Shown here: in pieces, positions 27,590 to 40,286 of the stretch
Layout of the letters: the number at the start of each line of letters is the position of its first letter
Position numbering within the stretch: position 1 is the stretch's first letter
Assembly (NCBI GenBank): GCA_035686365.1
Contig: DASRZM010000087.1
Coordinates: 24,504 to 88,503 of the forward strand
Length of the DNA stretch: 64,000 bases
Direction: 5' to 3'
Source: DASRZM01 sp035686365
GTDB taxonomy: Bacteria > Pseudomonadota > Gammaproteobacteria > Xanthomonadales > Xanthomonadaceae
Position numbers and translations under genes: made by a program
Notes under the pieces: generated by a model
What the model saw: only the letters and a program-made list of their open reading frames with translations
Database searches by the model: none
What the model was told of the DNA's origin: nothing

Positions 27590-28155
27590 TGTCCCCGGCG
27601 CTGGCGATCGGGATACTCGCCGGCGGCCGTGGCCGCCGGGTGGGGGATGCCGACAAGGGCTGGCTGCCGCGTGGCGACCGCGCGCAGATCCAATGGCTGC
27701 TGGACCGGCTCGACACCGGTATGCGCGTGCGCGTCGTCGCCAATCGCAACCTGGAGCGCTATCGCTCGCTCGTGCCAGAGGTGGTCAGCGACGACGACGC
27801 CTTCGGTCCGTTCGCCGGCCCGCTCGGCGGACTGCTGCGCCTGCTCGAGGACATGCCGGACTCGCATGTGCTGAGCCTGCCGGTGGACATGGGATCGGTC
27901 CCGGCCGGACTGTGCGCCCGGTTTGCCACGGCCGTGGCGGCCGACCCCGAGTACTGCCATGTCGCGGTCGATGCCGATGGGCCGCAGCCACTGGTCGCCG
28001 CCTATCCGCGGCAGATGGCCCGCAACGCCCGCGCCGCGCTGGAGCGCGGCTGCCGCTCGGTGCGTGAATGGCAAGCCGGCCTGCCGGTATCGGAACTGGA
28101 CTTCCGGCCGATCCGGTTCGGCAATCTGAATACGCCTGCAGACTGGGTCCAGTGA
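27589..28155 (+). CDS. mobA: Molybdenum cofactor guanylyltransferase
   Basis: A 188-aa enzyme adding GMP to molybdopterin. The nucleotide-binding start ILAGGRGRRVGDADKGW is clear, with the conserved Lys, then FGPFAGPLGGLL and SLPVDMGSVP. Length is typical for MobA. It overlaps der by one base and moeA by GTGA, forming a der-mobA-moeA-moeB run, which implies that molybdoenzymes exist elsewhere in the genome. Confidence 0.9.
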   Translation: MSPALAIGILAGGRGRRVGDADKGWLPRGDRAQIQWLLDRLDTGMRVRVVANRNLERYRSLVPEVVSDDDAFGPFAGPLGGLLRLLEDMPDSHVLSLPVDMGSVPAGLCARFATAVAADPEYCHVAVDADGPQPLVAAYPRQMARNARAALERGCRSVREWQAGLPVSELDFRPIRFGNLNTPADWVQ

Positions 28156-29381
28156 AGCCGCCACCTCCGATCGCGTTCGCCGATGCGCTGGCGCGGATTA
28201 CCTCGGTCGGCGCGGCGCGCAGACTGCCCGCCGAGGAGGTCACGATCGGACACGCCCTGGGCCGCGTGCTGGCATCGGCACCGCTCAGCCTCGTGGACGT
28301 GCCGGGTTTCGCCAATGCGGCGATGGACGGGTTCGCACTGCGCCTGGCCGATCTGGCCGCCGCGCCCGACGGCCTGCCGGTGCAGGGCGTGCGCCACGCC
28401 GGGGCCGAGGGCCCGGTCGCGCTGGCACCGGGCCGGTGCCTGCGCATCACCACCGGCGCCCTGCTTCCGGAGGGCGCGGACGCAGTTGTCCCGCTCGAAC
28501 AGGCGCAGATGTCCGGCGACCGCATGCGCCCGGAGGCGACACCGGCGGCAGGCGCACACATCCGGTACGCCGGAGAGGACTACCGCCTCGGCCAGGCCAT
28601 CGCCGAGGCCGGCACGCAGGTCGATGCGCCGATCGTGGCGGCGGCGGCCGCCTCCGGCATCGCCTGCGTGCACGTGCACCGCGCGCCCAGGGTGGCGGTG
28701 GTCGTCACCGGGGACGAGTTGCGGCCGGCCGGCGCGCGGCTGGAACCCGGCCAGATCCACGACAGCAATGGCCCGCTGCTCGCGGCGCTGCTGGCCGGCG
28801 AGGGGATCGCGGCGATGCCGGTCCTGCACGCCGCGGATCGGCACGAGGCGGTCGCCTCGGCGCTGGAACAGGCCTGCGCCGGTGCCGACCTGGTGCTGTG
28901 CTGCGGCGGCGCCTCGGTCGGCGAGCGTGACCTGCTGCCCGGGCTGCTGGCCGAGGCCGGCCGTCTGCATTTCTGGCGCGTGTCCATGAAGCCGGGCATG
29001 CCGGTAGTGTTTGCCGAGTGCGGCGCGGCGCTGGTGCTGGCACTGCCGGGCAATCCGGTCTCGGTGTTCGCGACCTTCCTGGCACTGGTGCGGCCGGCCC
29101 TGGATGCGCTGCAGGGGCGCACGCAGCCGCGCGAACGCCTGCGCGCATTGCTCGATGAGCCCGTCGACAAGCGCCACGGTCGCCATGAGCTGCGCCGGGG
29201 CCTGCTGCGGTGCGACGGCGCCGGCATCGTGCGTGTGCGCGCGCACCCGGCACAGGGCTCCCACCAGCTCCACGGCGTGGTCCAGAGCAATGGATTGATC
29301 CACTTGCCGGCGGACCTTGCGCGCGTGGAGGCCGGCGAACCGGTCGAGGTGGACCGCTACGGCGCTATCCTGAGCCCATGA
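28152..29381 (+). CDS. moeA: Molybdopterin molybdenumtransferase
   Basis: A 409-aa enzyme inserting molybdate into adenylylated molybdopterin. Motifs: VPGFANAAMDGFAL near residue 50, TTGALLPEGADAVVP near 98, the MoCF core with VVVTGDELRPAG, HDSNGP, CCGGASVGERD, MKPGMPV and ALPGNPVS. The C-terminal domain IV is present. It starts with GTG in a GTGA overlap with mobA and ends overlapping the moeB ATG. Confidence 0.93.
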   Translation: MKPPPPIAFADALARITSVGAARRLPAEEVTIGHALGRVLASAPLSLVDVPGFANAAMDGFALRLADLAAAPDGLPVQGVRHAGAEGPVALAPGRCLRITTGALLPEGADAVVPLEQAQMSGDRMRPEATPAAGAHIRYAGEDYRLGQAIAEAGTQVDAPIVAAAAASGIACVHVHRAPRVAVVVTGDELRPAGARLEPGQIHDSNGPLLAALLAGEGIAAMPVLHAADRHEAVASALEQACAGADLVLCCGGASVGERDLLPGLLAEAGRLHFWRVSMKPGMPVVFAECGAALVLALPGNPVSVFATFLALVRPALDALQGRTQPRERLRALLDEPVDKRHGRHELRRGLLRCDGAGIVRVRAHPAQGSHQLHGVVQSNGLIHLPADLARVEAGEPVEVDRYGAILSP

Positions 29382-30514
29382 GTTCCCGGACACCGGCTCC
29401 ACCCGAGGCGATCGCGCCGCGCCGGGCGCATGCGTTGCAATGCGATGGCGCGGTGCTGGTGGACGTGCGCGAGCCCGCAGAACGGGCGCTCGGCGCACCG
29501 GAAACGGGTCTGGTGCTGCCGCTGGCGGACATCGAAGCCGGTCGCGTCCAGGCGCTGCCGCGCGGCGCCCTGATCCTGACGCTATGCGCGCGCGGACAGC
29601 GCTCGCAGCGCGCGGCCTCCCGCCTGCGCGAACTGGGCTTCGAGGATGCAGCGAGCATCCAGGGCGGATTCGCAGCCTGGCGTGAGGCCGGTCTGCCCGA
29701 GGCGGCCCGCGGCGACGACGACTTCGCCGAGCGCTACCTTCGGCACCTGCTGCTGCCCGAAATCGGCGAGCACGGCCAACGGCGGCTTGCGGCTGCCCGC
29801 GTGGTGCTGGTCGGCGCCGGCGGGCTGGGCTCGCCGGTGGGCCTGTACCTGGCGGCGGCGGGCGTGGGCCGCGTGCGCGTGGTCGACAACGACCGCGTTG
29901 AGCGCAGCAACCTGCAGCGGCAGGTCCTGCACACGGAGGCGCGCGTGGGTATGGCCAAGGTCGAGTCTGCGGCCCGGGCGCTGAAGGCACTGAACCCCGG
30001 GATCGTCGTGGAGACGGTCGATGCGCGACTGGATTCGACCAACGTCGAGGCCGTGCTCGAAGGCGCCGAGGTGGTCGTGGATGGCGCCGACAATTTCCCC
30101 ACCCGTTACCTGCTGTCCGATGCCTGCGTGCGTCTGCGTGTACCGATGGTGTACGGGGCGGTGTACCGGTTCGAGGGCCAGGCTGCCGTGTTCGACGCTG
30201 GCCGCCATCGCGGCGAAGCGCCGTGCTACCGCTGCCTGTTCCCGGATCCGCCGCCGGCCGAGGCGGCGCCCGACTGCGCCACGGTCGGGGTGCTGGGCGT
30301 CCTGCCGGGCCTGGTCGGGATGGTCCAGGCGACCGAAACGCTGAAGCTGCTGCTGGGCCTGGGCGAGCCGCTGATCGGTCGGCTCCTGCACGTGGACGCA
30401 CTGGGCATGCGCTTTCGCGAGACCCGGCTGCGGCCGGACCCGGACTGCCCGGTGTGCGCGCCGGGCCGAGAGTTTCCCGGCTACATCGACTACGAGCGCT
30501 TCTGCGCGGCCTAG
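29378..30514 (+). CDS. moeB: MoeB/ThiF-type adenylyltransferase with N-terminal rhodanese domain
   Basis: A 378-aa fusion. Residues about 15-105 are a rhodanese fold with its Cys in TLCARGQRS. From about 125 comes an E1-like domain with the ATP loop GAGGLGSPVGLYLAAAGVG, an RSNLQRQ segment and two zinc-type Cys pairs (CYRC and CPVC). MoeB activates the MoaD C-terminus for molybdopterin synthesis. Rhodanese fusions usually put the domain C-terminal (MOCS3, MoeBR), so the N-terminal order is less common. It is the last gene of the molybdenum cofactor run; a hairpin chain starts 5 bp after the stop. Confidence 0.88.
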   Translation: MSSRTPAPPEAIAPRRAHALQCDGAVLVDVREPAERALGAPETGLVLPLADIEAGRVQALPRGALILTLCARGQRSQRAASRLRELGFEDAASIQGGFAAWREAGLPEAARGDDDFAERYLRHLLLPEIGEHGQRRLAAARVVLVGAGGLGSPVGLYLAAAGVGRVRVVDNDRVERSNLQRQVLHTEARVGMAKVESAARALKALNPGIVVETVDARLDSTNVEAVLEGAEVVVDGADNFPTRYLLSDACVRLRVPMVYGAVYRFEGQAAVFDAGRHRGEAPCYRCLFPDPPPAEAAPDCATVGVLGVLPGLVGMVQATETLKLLLGLGEPLIGRLLHVDALGMRFRETRLRPDPDCPVCAPGREFPGYIDYERFCAA

Positions 30515-30519
30515 ACAAT

Positions 30520-30660
30520 CTCTGAACAAGTTCAGAGGTTCGCGCGCCATGGATGGCGCGCTCGCGGATCAAGCACGCAAGTGCTTGATCCGGCGGAGCC
30601 GAGGCCGGACATGTGCCGGACTCGGCGAGTCTGATCCAGTCCAGGATGGACCTGATCAGA
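30520..30660 (+). repeat. Hairpin-chain intergenic repeat, copy B
   Basis: A chain of near-perfect hairpins: CTCTGAAC/GTTCAGAG (30520-30537), GCGCGCCA/TGGCGCGC with a TGGA loop (30542-30561), GATCAAGCAC/GTGCTTGATC with a GCAA loop (30567-30590), GACTCG-G-CGAGTC (30619-30631) and a CTGATC...GATCAG arm pair (30631-30659). It aligns end to end with copy A and starts right after the moeB stop, so it may shape the 3' end of that mRNA. Confidence 0.85.
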
Positions 30661-30681
30661 CCTTCTGGAATACGGCCTGCC

Positions 30682-30710
30682 TTGGGTCACGGGGACGCAT
30701 CGGGGATAAT
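30682..30710 (+). promoter_or_regulatory. Possible sigma-70 promoter of folD
   Basis: TTGGGT (30682-30687) and GATAAT (30705-30710) are separated by 17 bp. The -10 matches five of six consensus bases; the -35 is weak. It lies 28 bp before the folD ATG. Confidence 0.4.
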
Positions 30711-30738
30711 CCGCGGCCACTGTCACCGCACACGTCCC

Positions 30739-31605
30739 ATGCCCGCACGGATACTGGACGGCAAGGCGATCGCCGAGGATCTGCTCGGCGAACTGCGCGA
30801 GCGCGTGCAGGCGCGCCTGCGCGCGGGCAAGCCCGCTCCCGGCCTGGCGGTGGTGCTGGTGGGCGAGGACCCGGCATCGGCCGTGTACGTGCGCAACAAG
30901 CGCCGCGCCTGCGAGCGCGTGGGCATCCGCGCCATCGACCACGACCTGCCGGCTTCGACTTCGCAGGAAGCGCTGTGCGCCCTGATCGACCGGCTCAACC
31001 TCGATCCGGCGATCCACGGCATCCTGGTGCAGCTGCCCTTGCCGGCCCGGATCGATGCCACTGCCCTGATCAACCGCATCGACCCGGGCAAGGACGTCGA
31101 CGGCTTCCACGCCGAGAACGTCGGCCGGCTGGCACTGCGGCAGTTCGGCCTGCGACCGTGCACGCCGCGCGGCATCATGACGCTGCTGGCACGCACCGAC
31201 CGCCCGGTGCGAGGGCGCGAGGCCGTCGTGGTGGGCGTCTCCAACCACGTCGGCCGGCCGATGGCGCTGGAACTGCTGATCGCCGGGTGCACGACGACCT
31301 GCTGCCACCGCTTCACGCCGCGGGCGACGCTGGAGCGGCACGTGCGCGAGGCCGACCTGGTGGTCGTGGCGGTCGGCCGCCCGGGGCTGATCCGGGGCCA
31401 CTGGATCAAACCCGGTGCGGTGGTGATCGACGTGGGCATCAACCGCATGGACGATGGCCGCCTGGTCGGGGACGTCGAGTTCGGCCCGGCATCGGAGCGC
31501 GCCAGCTGGATCACGCCGGTCCCCGGCGGGGTCGGTCCGATGACCGTCGCCACGCTGATGCACAACACCCTGGAGGCGGCCGAGATGGCCGACCCCGTAT
31601 CATGA
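30739..31605 (+). CDS. folD: Bifunctional methylene-THF dehydrogenase / methenyl-THF cyclohydrolase
   Basis: A 288-aa one-carbon enzyme giving 10-formyl-THF for purine synthesis. It shows the catalytic Lys context [28 protein letters not shown], the nucleotide site [11 protein letters not shown] and [12 protein letters not shown] near the C-terminus. The open frame starts earlier, but ATG 30739 begins the conserved [15 protein letters not shown]. It has its own likely promoter and is separated from moeB by the hairpin-chain repeat. Confidence 0.95.
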   Translation: MPARILDGKAIAEDLLGELRERVQARLRAGKPAPGLAVVLVGEDPASAVYVRNKRRACERVGIRAIDHDLPASTSQEALCALIDRLNLDPAIHGILVQLPLPARIDATALINRIDPGKDVDGFHAENVGRLALRQFGLRPCTPRGIMTLLARTDRPVRGREAVVVGVSNHVGRPMALELLIAGCTTTCCHRFTPRATLERHVREADLVVVAVGRPGLIRGHWIKPGAVVIDVGINRMDDGRLVGDVEFGPASERASWITPVPGGVGPMTVATLMHNTLEAAEMADPVS

Positions 31606-31636
31606 CGGGGTAGGCCGCAGACGCCATGCTGCACCA

Positions 31637-32524
31637 ATGACACATCCGGACCCACCCCTCGCACCGGCAACGGCGGCGCTTGCAGCGCTGCTGCTGGCAA
31701 TGCTGCTCGCACTGGCAGGCTGCGCCGGCATGGCCAGTCGCGCCGGCGCACAGCTGGCCGGCGACCTGGGTGCCGCAATGCTCGACCAGGACGACCCGGC
31801 CACCGTGCGCGACGGCGTGCCCGCCTACCTGTTGCTGCTCGACGGCATGGTCCACGGCGCTCCCGACGACGCCGGACTGCTGCTGTCGGCCAGCGAGATG
31901 TACGCGGCCTATGCCGGCAGCTTCGTCCAGGACGCCGAGCGCGCGCGGCGGCTGTCCACGCGCGCCCTCGAGTACGCATGGCGGGGCAACTGCGCTGCCG
32001 GCACGCCGGTGTGCGACACACGCTCGATCCCGTTCGCGCAGTTCGAGGACGCCATCGCCCGCATCGGGTCACGCGATCTGCGCGCAGCGTACGCGCTGAC
32101 GGCCGCCTGGGGCGGTTGGATCCGGACCCACAGCGAGGACTGGAATGCACTGGCCGAGATCCCGCGGGTGGAGCTGCTCGCGCGCCGGGTGGTGGCCCTG
32201 GAGCCCGAACACGACCGCGGCATGCCTTACGTGTACCTGGGCGTATTGAACTCCTTGCGCCCGGCCGCGGTCGGTGGCGATCCCGAGGCCGGCCGCGCGC
32301 ATTTCGAACGCGCCATCGCACTGTCCCGGGAGCGCAACCTCACGGCAAAGACACTGATGGCCGAGCACTACGCACGCCTGGTATTCGACCGCGAGTTGCA
32401 CGACCGCCTGCTGCGCGAGACGCTCGATGCCGATCCGCGTGCGCCCGGCTTCACCCTGGCCAACACGCTGGCGCAGCAACGCGCCGCCGAATTGCTGGCG
32501 GGCTCGGACGCCTACTTCGAATGA
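31637..32524 (+). CDS. TRAP transporter TatT-component family lipoprotein
   Basis: A 295-aa lipoprotein: signal helix to about residue 30 with lipobox LAGC, then an all-helical TPR-like body (LLLSASEMYAAYAGSFVQD; ALTAAWGGWIRTHS; YVYLGVLNSLRPAAVGGDPE). This matches the TatT (TRAP-associated) family, periplasmic trimeric proteins proposed to pass hydrophobic ligands to the TRAP binding protein. It is directly upstream of dctP-, dctQ- and dctM-type genes, which supports the assignment. Confidence 0.85.
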   Translation: MTHPDPPLAPATAALAALLLAMLLALAGCAGMASRAGAQLAGDLGAAMLDQDDPATVRDGVPAYLLLLDGMVHGAPDDAGLLLSASEMYAAYAGSFVQDAERARRLSTRALEYAWRGNCAAGTPVCDTRSIPFAQFEDAIARIGSRDLRAAYALTAAWGGWIRTHSEDWNALAEIPRVELLARRVVALEPEHDRGMPYVYLGVLNSLRPAAVGGDPEAGRAHFERAIALSRERNLTAKTLMAEHYARLVFDRELHDRLLRETLDADPRAPGFTLANTLAQQRAAELLAGSDAYFE

Positions 32525-32537
32525 GGAACCGGCCACG

Positions 32538-33533
32538 ATGATGCGTGCCCTGCTGCTGATGCTTGCCCTCGCCATTTCCGGCGCGCCACAGGCCGCGTCC
32601 CTGAAGATCGCGACGCTGGCGCCGGACGGCTCGACCTGGATGCGCGAGATGCGCGCGGCGGGCGAGCGCATCGAGGCGGCAACCGACGGGCGCGTGCGCG
32701 TGCGGTTGTATCCGGGCGGCGTCATGGGCAACGACACGACGGTGCTGCGCAAGATCCGGCTGGGACAGCTGCATGGCGGAGCCTTCACCGGCAGTGAGCT
32801 TTCGGTCGTCCATGGCGATTCCCAGGTGTATTCGGTGCCGTTCCTGTTTTCCTCGTACGAGGAGGTCGAGGCGGTGCGCACCAAGGTGGACCCGATGCTC
32901 GAGCGCGGCTTCGCCGCCGCCGGCTTCGAGATCGTCGGTATCACCGGCGTCGGCTTCGCCTACATGATGAGCGTGCGCGAGGTGCGCACGCGGCAGGACC
33001 TGCGGGCCGCCAAGGTCTGGGTGCCGCAGAGCGACACCATCGCTGAACGCACCTTCGCGTTGGCCGGCGTGAAGCCGATTCCGCTGGCGCTCGCCGATGC
33101 CTTCACCGGATTGCAGACCGGGCTGATCGACACCGTCGCCTCCACGCCCGCGGGAGCCATCGCGTTGCAATGGCACACCCGAATCCGGCATGTCTTCGAT
33201 TTTCCGGTCAGCTACGTGGTCGGCTACGTGGCTCTGGATGCGCGCGCACTTGCACGGCTCAGCGAGGCCGACCGCAGCGCCGTCCGCGACGCCTTCGCAT
33301 TGGCCGCGGCGAACATCGACGCCTCCAACCGCCGTGACAACGCCCAGGCGCTGGCCGCTTTGCAAGGGCAGGGCATCCGCGTCCACCAGCCCACGCCGGC
33401 GGAAGTGCGCGATTGGGGCGCGCTCGGCGAGCGCATCCTGGAAGTGCTCGTTGACGAAGGGACCTTCACACCCGAAGTGATCGGGTCCATCCGGGCCGAG
33501 CTGGCCGAGATCCGGCAGTCGTCCGCACCGTGA
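32538..33533 (+). CDS. TRAP transporter substrate-binding protein (DctP family)
   Basis: A 331-aa periplasmic binding protein with a signal peptide (cleavage near QAA) followed by LKIATLAPDGSTWMREM. A later stretch, KVWVPQSDTIAERTFALAGVKPIPLALADAF, covers the region where DctP proteins usually carry an Arg that pairs with a carboxylate; here that position is not clearly Arg, and the nearby TatT protein suggests a lipid-like or other ligand. Two start Met codons in a row (32538, 32541). GTGA overlap with the next gene. Confidence 0.88.
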   Translation: MMRALLLMLALAISGAPQAASLKIATLAPDGSTWMREMRAAGERIEAATDGRVRVRLYPGGVMGNDTTVLRKIRLGQLHGGAFTGSELSVVHGDSQVYSVPFLFSSYEEVEAVRTKVDPMLERGFAAAGFEIVGITGVGFAYMMSVREVRTRQDLRAAKVWVPQSDTIAERTFALAGVKPIPLALADAFTGLQTGLIDTVASTPAGAIALQWHTRIRHVFDFPVSYVVGYVALDARALARLSEADRSAVRDAFALAAANIDASNRRDNAQALAALQGQGIRVHQPTPAEVRDWGALGERILEVLVDEGTFTPEVIGSIRAELAEIRQSSAP

Positions 33534-34033
33534 CCGGTCCGGGTGCGCGCTGGCTGCGCGGCCTCCATGCCGCCGAGGACGCGCTGCTGAGCGTGCTGCT
33601 GCTGGGGCTGCTGACGCTGGCCGTCGTCCAGATCGTGATGCGAGTGGGCTTCGACAGCGGCCTGGTATGGGCCGAGCCGGCCTCGCGGCTGTTGGTGATG
33701 TGGCTGGCGCTGCTGGGCGCGCTGGCGGCCACGCGTGAGGGACGTCACATCGCCATCGATGCCCTGCCGCGCGCCCTGGGTGCCCGCGCCAGGCGCGTGT
33801 GCTGGATCCTCGCCCAGCTCGCCGCCGCGGGCGCCGCCGGCACGCTGTGCTGGCTGTCGGTGTCGCTGATCATGCTGGAACTCGAGTTTCCGTCCCGGCT
33901 GTTCGGCGTACTGCCTTCGTGGACAGGCATGCTGGTGCTGCCGCTGGGCTTCGGCCTCATGACGCTGAGGTTCCTGGTCGCCTGCTTCGCACAGCCTCCC
34001 TATGGGCGGCGCCCGGAAGGGCCGGGCGGATGA
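33530..34033 (+). CDS. TRAP transporter small permease (DctQ family)
   Basis: A 167-aa four-helix inner-membrane protein. Helices lie at about 17-37, 48-66, 85-107 and 128-148, and the loop with WAEPASRLLVMWLALLGALAATREGRHIAID is the standard DctQ signature. The start is GTG in a GTGA overlap with the binding-protein stop; its own stop overlaps the DctM ATG. Confidence 0.88.
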   Translation: MTGPGARWLRGLHAAEDALLSVLLLGLLTLAVVQIVMRVGFDSGLVWAEPASRLLVMWLALLGALAATREGRHIAIDALPRALGARARRVCWILAQLAAAGAAGTLCWLSVSLIMLELEFPSRLFGVLPSWTGMLVLPLGFGLMTLRFLVACFAQPPYGRRPEGPGG

Positions 34034-35316
34034 GCGCCACCTGGCTGGTGGCCCTGGTCCTGGTCGCGCTGCTGGCGGCTGTCGGAACACCACTGTTCGC
34101 GCTGATCGCAGCGGTCGCGATGCTGGGGGTCCACCTGGCCGGGTACGACCTGACGGTGGTCGCGGTCGAGTTCTACCGGCTCAGTGAGCTGCCCGGCCTG
34201 ATCGCGATCCCGCTGTTCACCCTGGCCGGCTACCTGCTCGGCGAGAGCGGGGCGCCGCGGCGGCTGGTGCGCCTGTCCGATGCGCTGCTGGGATGGTTGC
34301 CCGGCGGCCTGGCGATCGTGGCGCTGGTCGTGTGCGCGCTGTTCACCGCGTTCACCGGCGCTTCGGGCGTGACCATCGTGGCGATGGGGGCGCTGCTGTT
34401 TCCGGCCCTGGCACAGGCGCGCTATCCGGAGCAGTTCAACCTGGGGCTGATCACCTCCTCGGGCTCGCTGGGCCTGCTGTTCGCCCCCTCGCTGCCGCTG
34501 ATCCTGTACGGCTTCGTCGCCGGCCAGCTCGAAACCGACCCGCCGGTGACGGTCGAAGCCCTGTTCCTGGCCGGATTGCTGCCGGGCCTGCTGATGGTCG
34601 TGCTGCTGTCCGGCTACGCGATGTGGGCGGGCAGGGGCGCGATCCGCACCCGCGCATTCGACGCGCGGGAGACCTGGGCCGCCGTGCGCGATGCCGGATG
34701 GGAGATTCCGCTGCCGTTCCTGGTCCTGGGAGGTATCTACTCGGGTCTGTTCGCCGTCGGCGAGGCGGCGGCGATCACCGCGCTGTACGTGCTGGTCGTG
34801 GTCGTTGGAGTCCGCCGCGAGATCCCCTTGCGAGGCCTGCCGCAGGTGCTGTCGAAGGCGATGCGGCTGGTCGGCGCGATCCTGCTGATCCTGGGTGCGG
34901 CGCTGGCGCTGTCGAACTGGCTGATCGACATCCAGGTGCCCGAGCGCCTGTTCGAGTGGATGCAGGCGCGGGTGACCAGCCCCTGGGCTTTCCTGCTGCT
35001 GCTCAATGTCTTCCTGCTGGTCGCAGGCATGCTGCTGGACGTGTTCTCGGCCATCGTGATCCTGGTCCCGCTGCTGGTGCCGGTGGCCGCACGCTACGGC
35101 ATCGACCCGGTGCACCTTGGCATCGTGCTGCTGGCCAACCTGCAGCTGGGCTACATGACGCCGCCGGTGGGCATGAACCTGTTCATCGCCAGCTACCGGT
35201 TCGACCGCCCGGTCACCGAGCTGATGCGCGCCTGCATCCCGTTCTTCGCGATCCTGGCCGTGGCCGTGCTGCTGATCACCTGGTGGCCCTGGCTCTCACT
35301 GGCCCTGGTGCGCTAG
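34030..35316 (+). CDS. TRAP transporter large permease (DctM family)
   Basis: A 428-aa ion-coupled transport subunit with about 12 membrane spans. Recognisable blocks are IPLFTLAGYLLGESG, FTAFTGASGVTIVAMGALLFPAL, SSGSLGLLFAPSLPLILYG, GAALALSNWL and GYMTPPVGMNLFIAS near the C-terminus. It uses a Na+ or H+ gradient to move the solute delivered by the DctP protein. It is the last gene of a four-gene transporter operon. Confidence 0.92.
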   Translation: MSATWLVALVLVALLAAVGTPLFALIAAVAMLGVHLAGYDLTVVAVEFYRLSELPGLIAIPLFTLAGYLLGESGAPRRLVRLSDALLGWLPGGLAIVALVVCALFTAFTGASGVTIVAMGALLFPALAQARYPEQFNLGLITSSGSLGLLFAPSLPLILYGFVAGQLETDPPVTVEALFLAGLLPGLLMVVLLSGYAMWAGRGAIRTRAFDARETWAAVRDAGWEIPLPFLVLGGIYSGLFAVGEAAAITALYVLVVVVGVRREIPLRGLPQVLSKAMRLVGAILLILGAALALSNWLIDIQVPERLFEWMQARVTSPWAFLLLLNVFLLVAGMLLDVFSAIVILVPLLVPVAARYGIDPVHLGIVLLANLQLGYMTPPVGMNLFIASYRFDRPVTELMRACIPFFAILAVAVLLITWWPWLSLALVR

Positions 35317-35403
35317 CCGTTCGTCCCGGGCGTCTCCAGGTGAAGCCGTGGGACGCTCGCGACCGGGGGTGTGCGTTGTGTGGTCTGTGGGGATTGCAGC
35401 TTC

Positions 35404-37340
<1,937 letters not shown>

Positions 37341-37368
37341 AGGCGGAACCGGCTACGGGAACTGCTCG

Positions 37369-38933
<1,565 letters not shown>

Positions 38934-38934
<1 letters not shown>

Positions 38935-39449
38935 TGCCGGAGGTCCGCAGCGAAGATCCTGCGACGTACTGCGCGTCCAGCAGGCCCGGGGACGAGCGCT
39001 GGATGCGTCACGCCCTGGCGCTGGCCGAGCGCGGCGAGCGCGAGGACGACGAGGTACCGGTCGGCGCGGTACTGGTCGACGCCGACGGCAAGGTCCTGGG
39101 CGAGGGCTGGAACCGTACCATCTCCGGCCGCGACCCGACCGCGCACGCCGAGATCGTCGCCCTGCGCGCCGCCGGCCAGGCGGCGGGCAACTACCGGCTG
39201 CCCGGCACCACGCTGTACGTGACCCTGGAGCCGTGCGCGATGTGCGCCATGGCGCTGGTCCACGCGCGCGTCGGCCGGGTCGTCTACGGCGCTTCCGACC
39301 CGCGCACGGGCGCCGCTGGCAGCGTGTTCGACATCCTCGGCTCGGACCGGCACAACCACCGCATCCAGGTGGCCGGCGGCGTGCTGGGCGAGGAAGCCGG
39401 ACAACGCCTGCGCGACTATTTCCGGCGCAAGCGCCGGGGCGGCGACTGA
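38934..39449 (+). CDS. tadA: tRNA-specific adenosine deaminase
   Basis: A 171-aa zinc deaminase making inosine at wobble position 34 of tRNA-Arg(ACG). Zinc and catalytic motifs are HAEIVAL (near residue 72) and EPCAMCAMAL. The ATG is in a TGATG overlap with guaA; an in-frame GTG 9 bp earlier is also open. The first 20 or so residues before RWMRHALALAERGE are not conserved, so the functional protein may begin later. Confidence 0.93.
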
Positions 39450-39526
39450 GCGCCGGTGTGCGCGCGGCGTCCACAACGGCAGGGGCAGGCTGCTAATCTG
39501 CGGCGACCGCACGTACAGGGACGTCT

Positions 39527-40084
39527 GTGAACCCGAGCGAAGAAAACCTCATCTGGATCGACCTGGAGATGACCGGGCTGGATCCGAACAGCGACTCCAT
39601 CCTGGAGATCGCGACCCTGGTCACCGATCGCGACCTGAACATCCTGGCGGAGGGCCCGGAGCTGGCGGTCTCGCACCCGGTCGAGCGGCTGCAGGCGATG
39701 GACGACTGGAACCGCAACCAGCACACGAAGTCGGGCCTGTGGCACCGCGTCGTGGCCTCGACCATCGACATGGCGGCGGCCGAACGCTTCACGCTCGAGT
39801 TCCTGGCCCGATGGGTGCCGGAGAACCGCTCGCCGATGTGCGGCAACTCGATCTGCCAGGACCGGCGCTTCCTGTACCGGCAGATGCCGAGGCTGGAACG
39901 CTACTTCCACTACCGCAACCTGGACGTGAGCACGCTCAAGGAACTGGCGCGCCGCTGGGCCCCGGACATCGCCAGGGGACTGACCAAGGAGTCGGCGCAC
40001 ACCGCGCTGAGCGACATCCGCGATTCGGTGGACGAGTTGCGCTACTACAGGCAGTTCATGGGGCCGCTCGCAGGGTCGGGCTGA
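39527..40084 (+). CDS. orn: Oligoribonuclease
   Basis: A 185-aa 3'-5' exonuclease that clears 2-5-nt RNAs and pGpG. All DEDDh residues are visible: DLEMTGLD (residues 12-19), the Asp of [12 protein letters not shown], and [13 protein letters not shown] near 160. The start is GTG, giving the standard [16 protein letters not shown]. It converges on dnaE2 across a 200-bp palindromic repeat. Confidence 0.96.
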   Translation: MNPSEENLIWIDLEMTGLDPNSDSILEIATLVTDRDLNILAEGPELAVSHPVERLQAMDDWNRNQHTKSGLWHRVVASTIDMAAAERFTLEFLARWVPENRSPMCGNSICQDRRFLYRQMPRLERYFHYRNLDVSTLKELARRWAPDIARGLTKESAHTALSDIRDSVDELRYYRQFMGPLAGSG

Positions 40085-40126
40085 GCGGTGCCGGACGTGC
40101 ATCGGGGGGTTCTCGCTCCGTAGGCC

Positions 40127-40238
40127 GTGCCGCGGTCCGGTAGCGTTTGCCGGGGGACGCCGTGAATCCGTCCATGGAGGCTTATCCACGACATCCGTGT
40201 CGTGGATACCCCCGGCAAGCGATCCCGGACCGCGGCAC
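40127..40238. repeat. Long snap-back palindrome, copy b
   Basis: Outer arms 40127-40155 and 40209-40238 pair over about 29 nt (GTGCCGCGGTCCGG side). Inside is a perfect 11-bp hairpin TATCCACGACA/TGTCGTGGATA (40183-40208) and, at 40159-40181, the 23-nt core in inverted orientation relative to copies a and c. It lies between the convergent orn and dnaE2 genes and may act as a two-way transcription block. Confidence 0.8.
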
Positions 40239-40286
40239 TCACGTCACAGTCGCTCCAGCGCTCGCCGCATGGAGCTGGCTGTCCGG

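Noticed and set aside
31239..31270. FolD cofactor motif reading GVSNHVGRP instead of GRSxIVGxP
   Set aside because: Variation at this place is common in FolD proteins, including E. coli, so it is not a sign of lost function.
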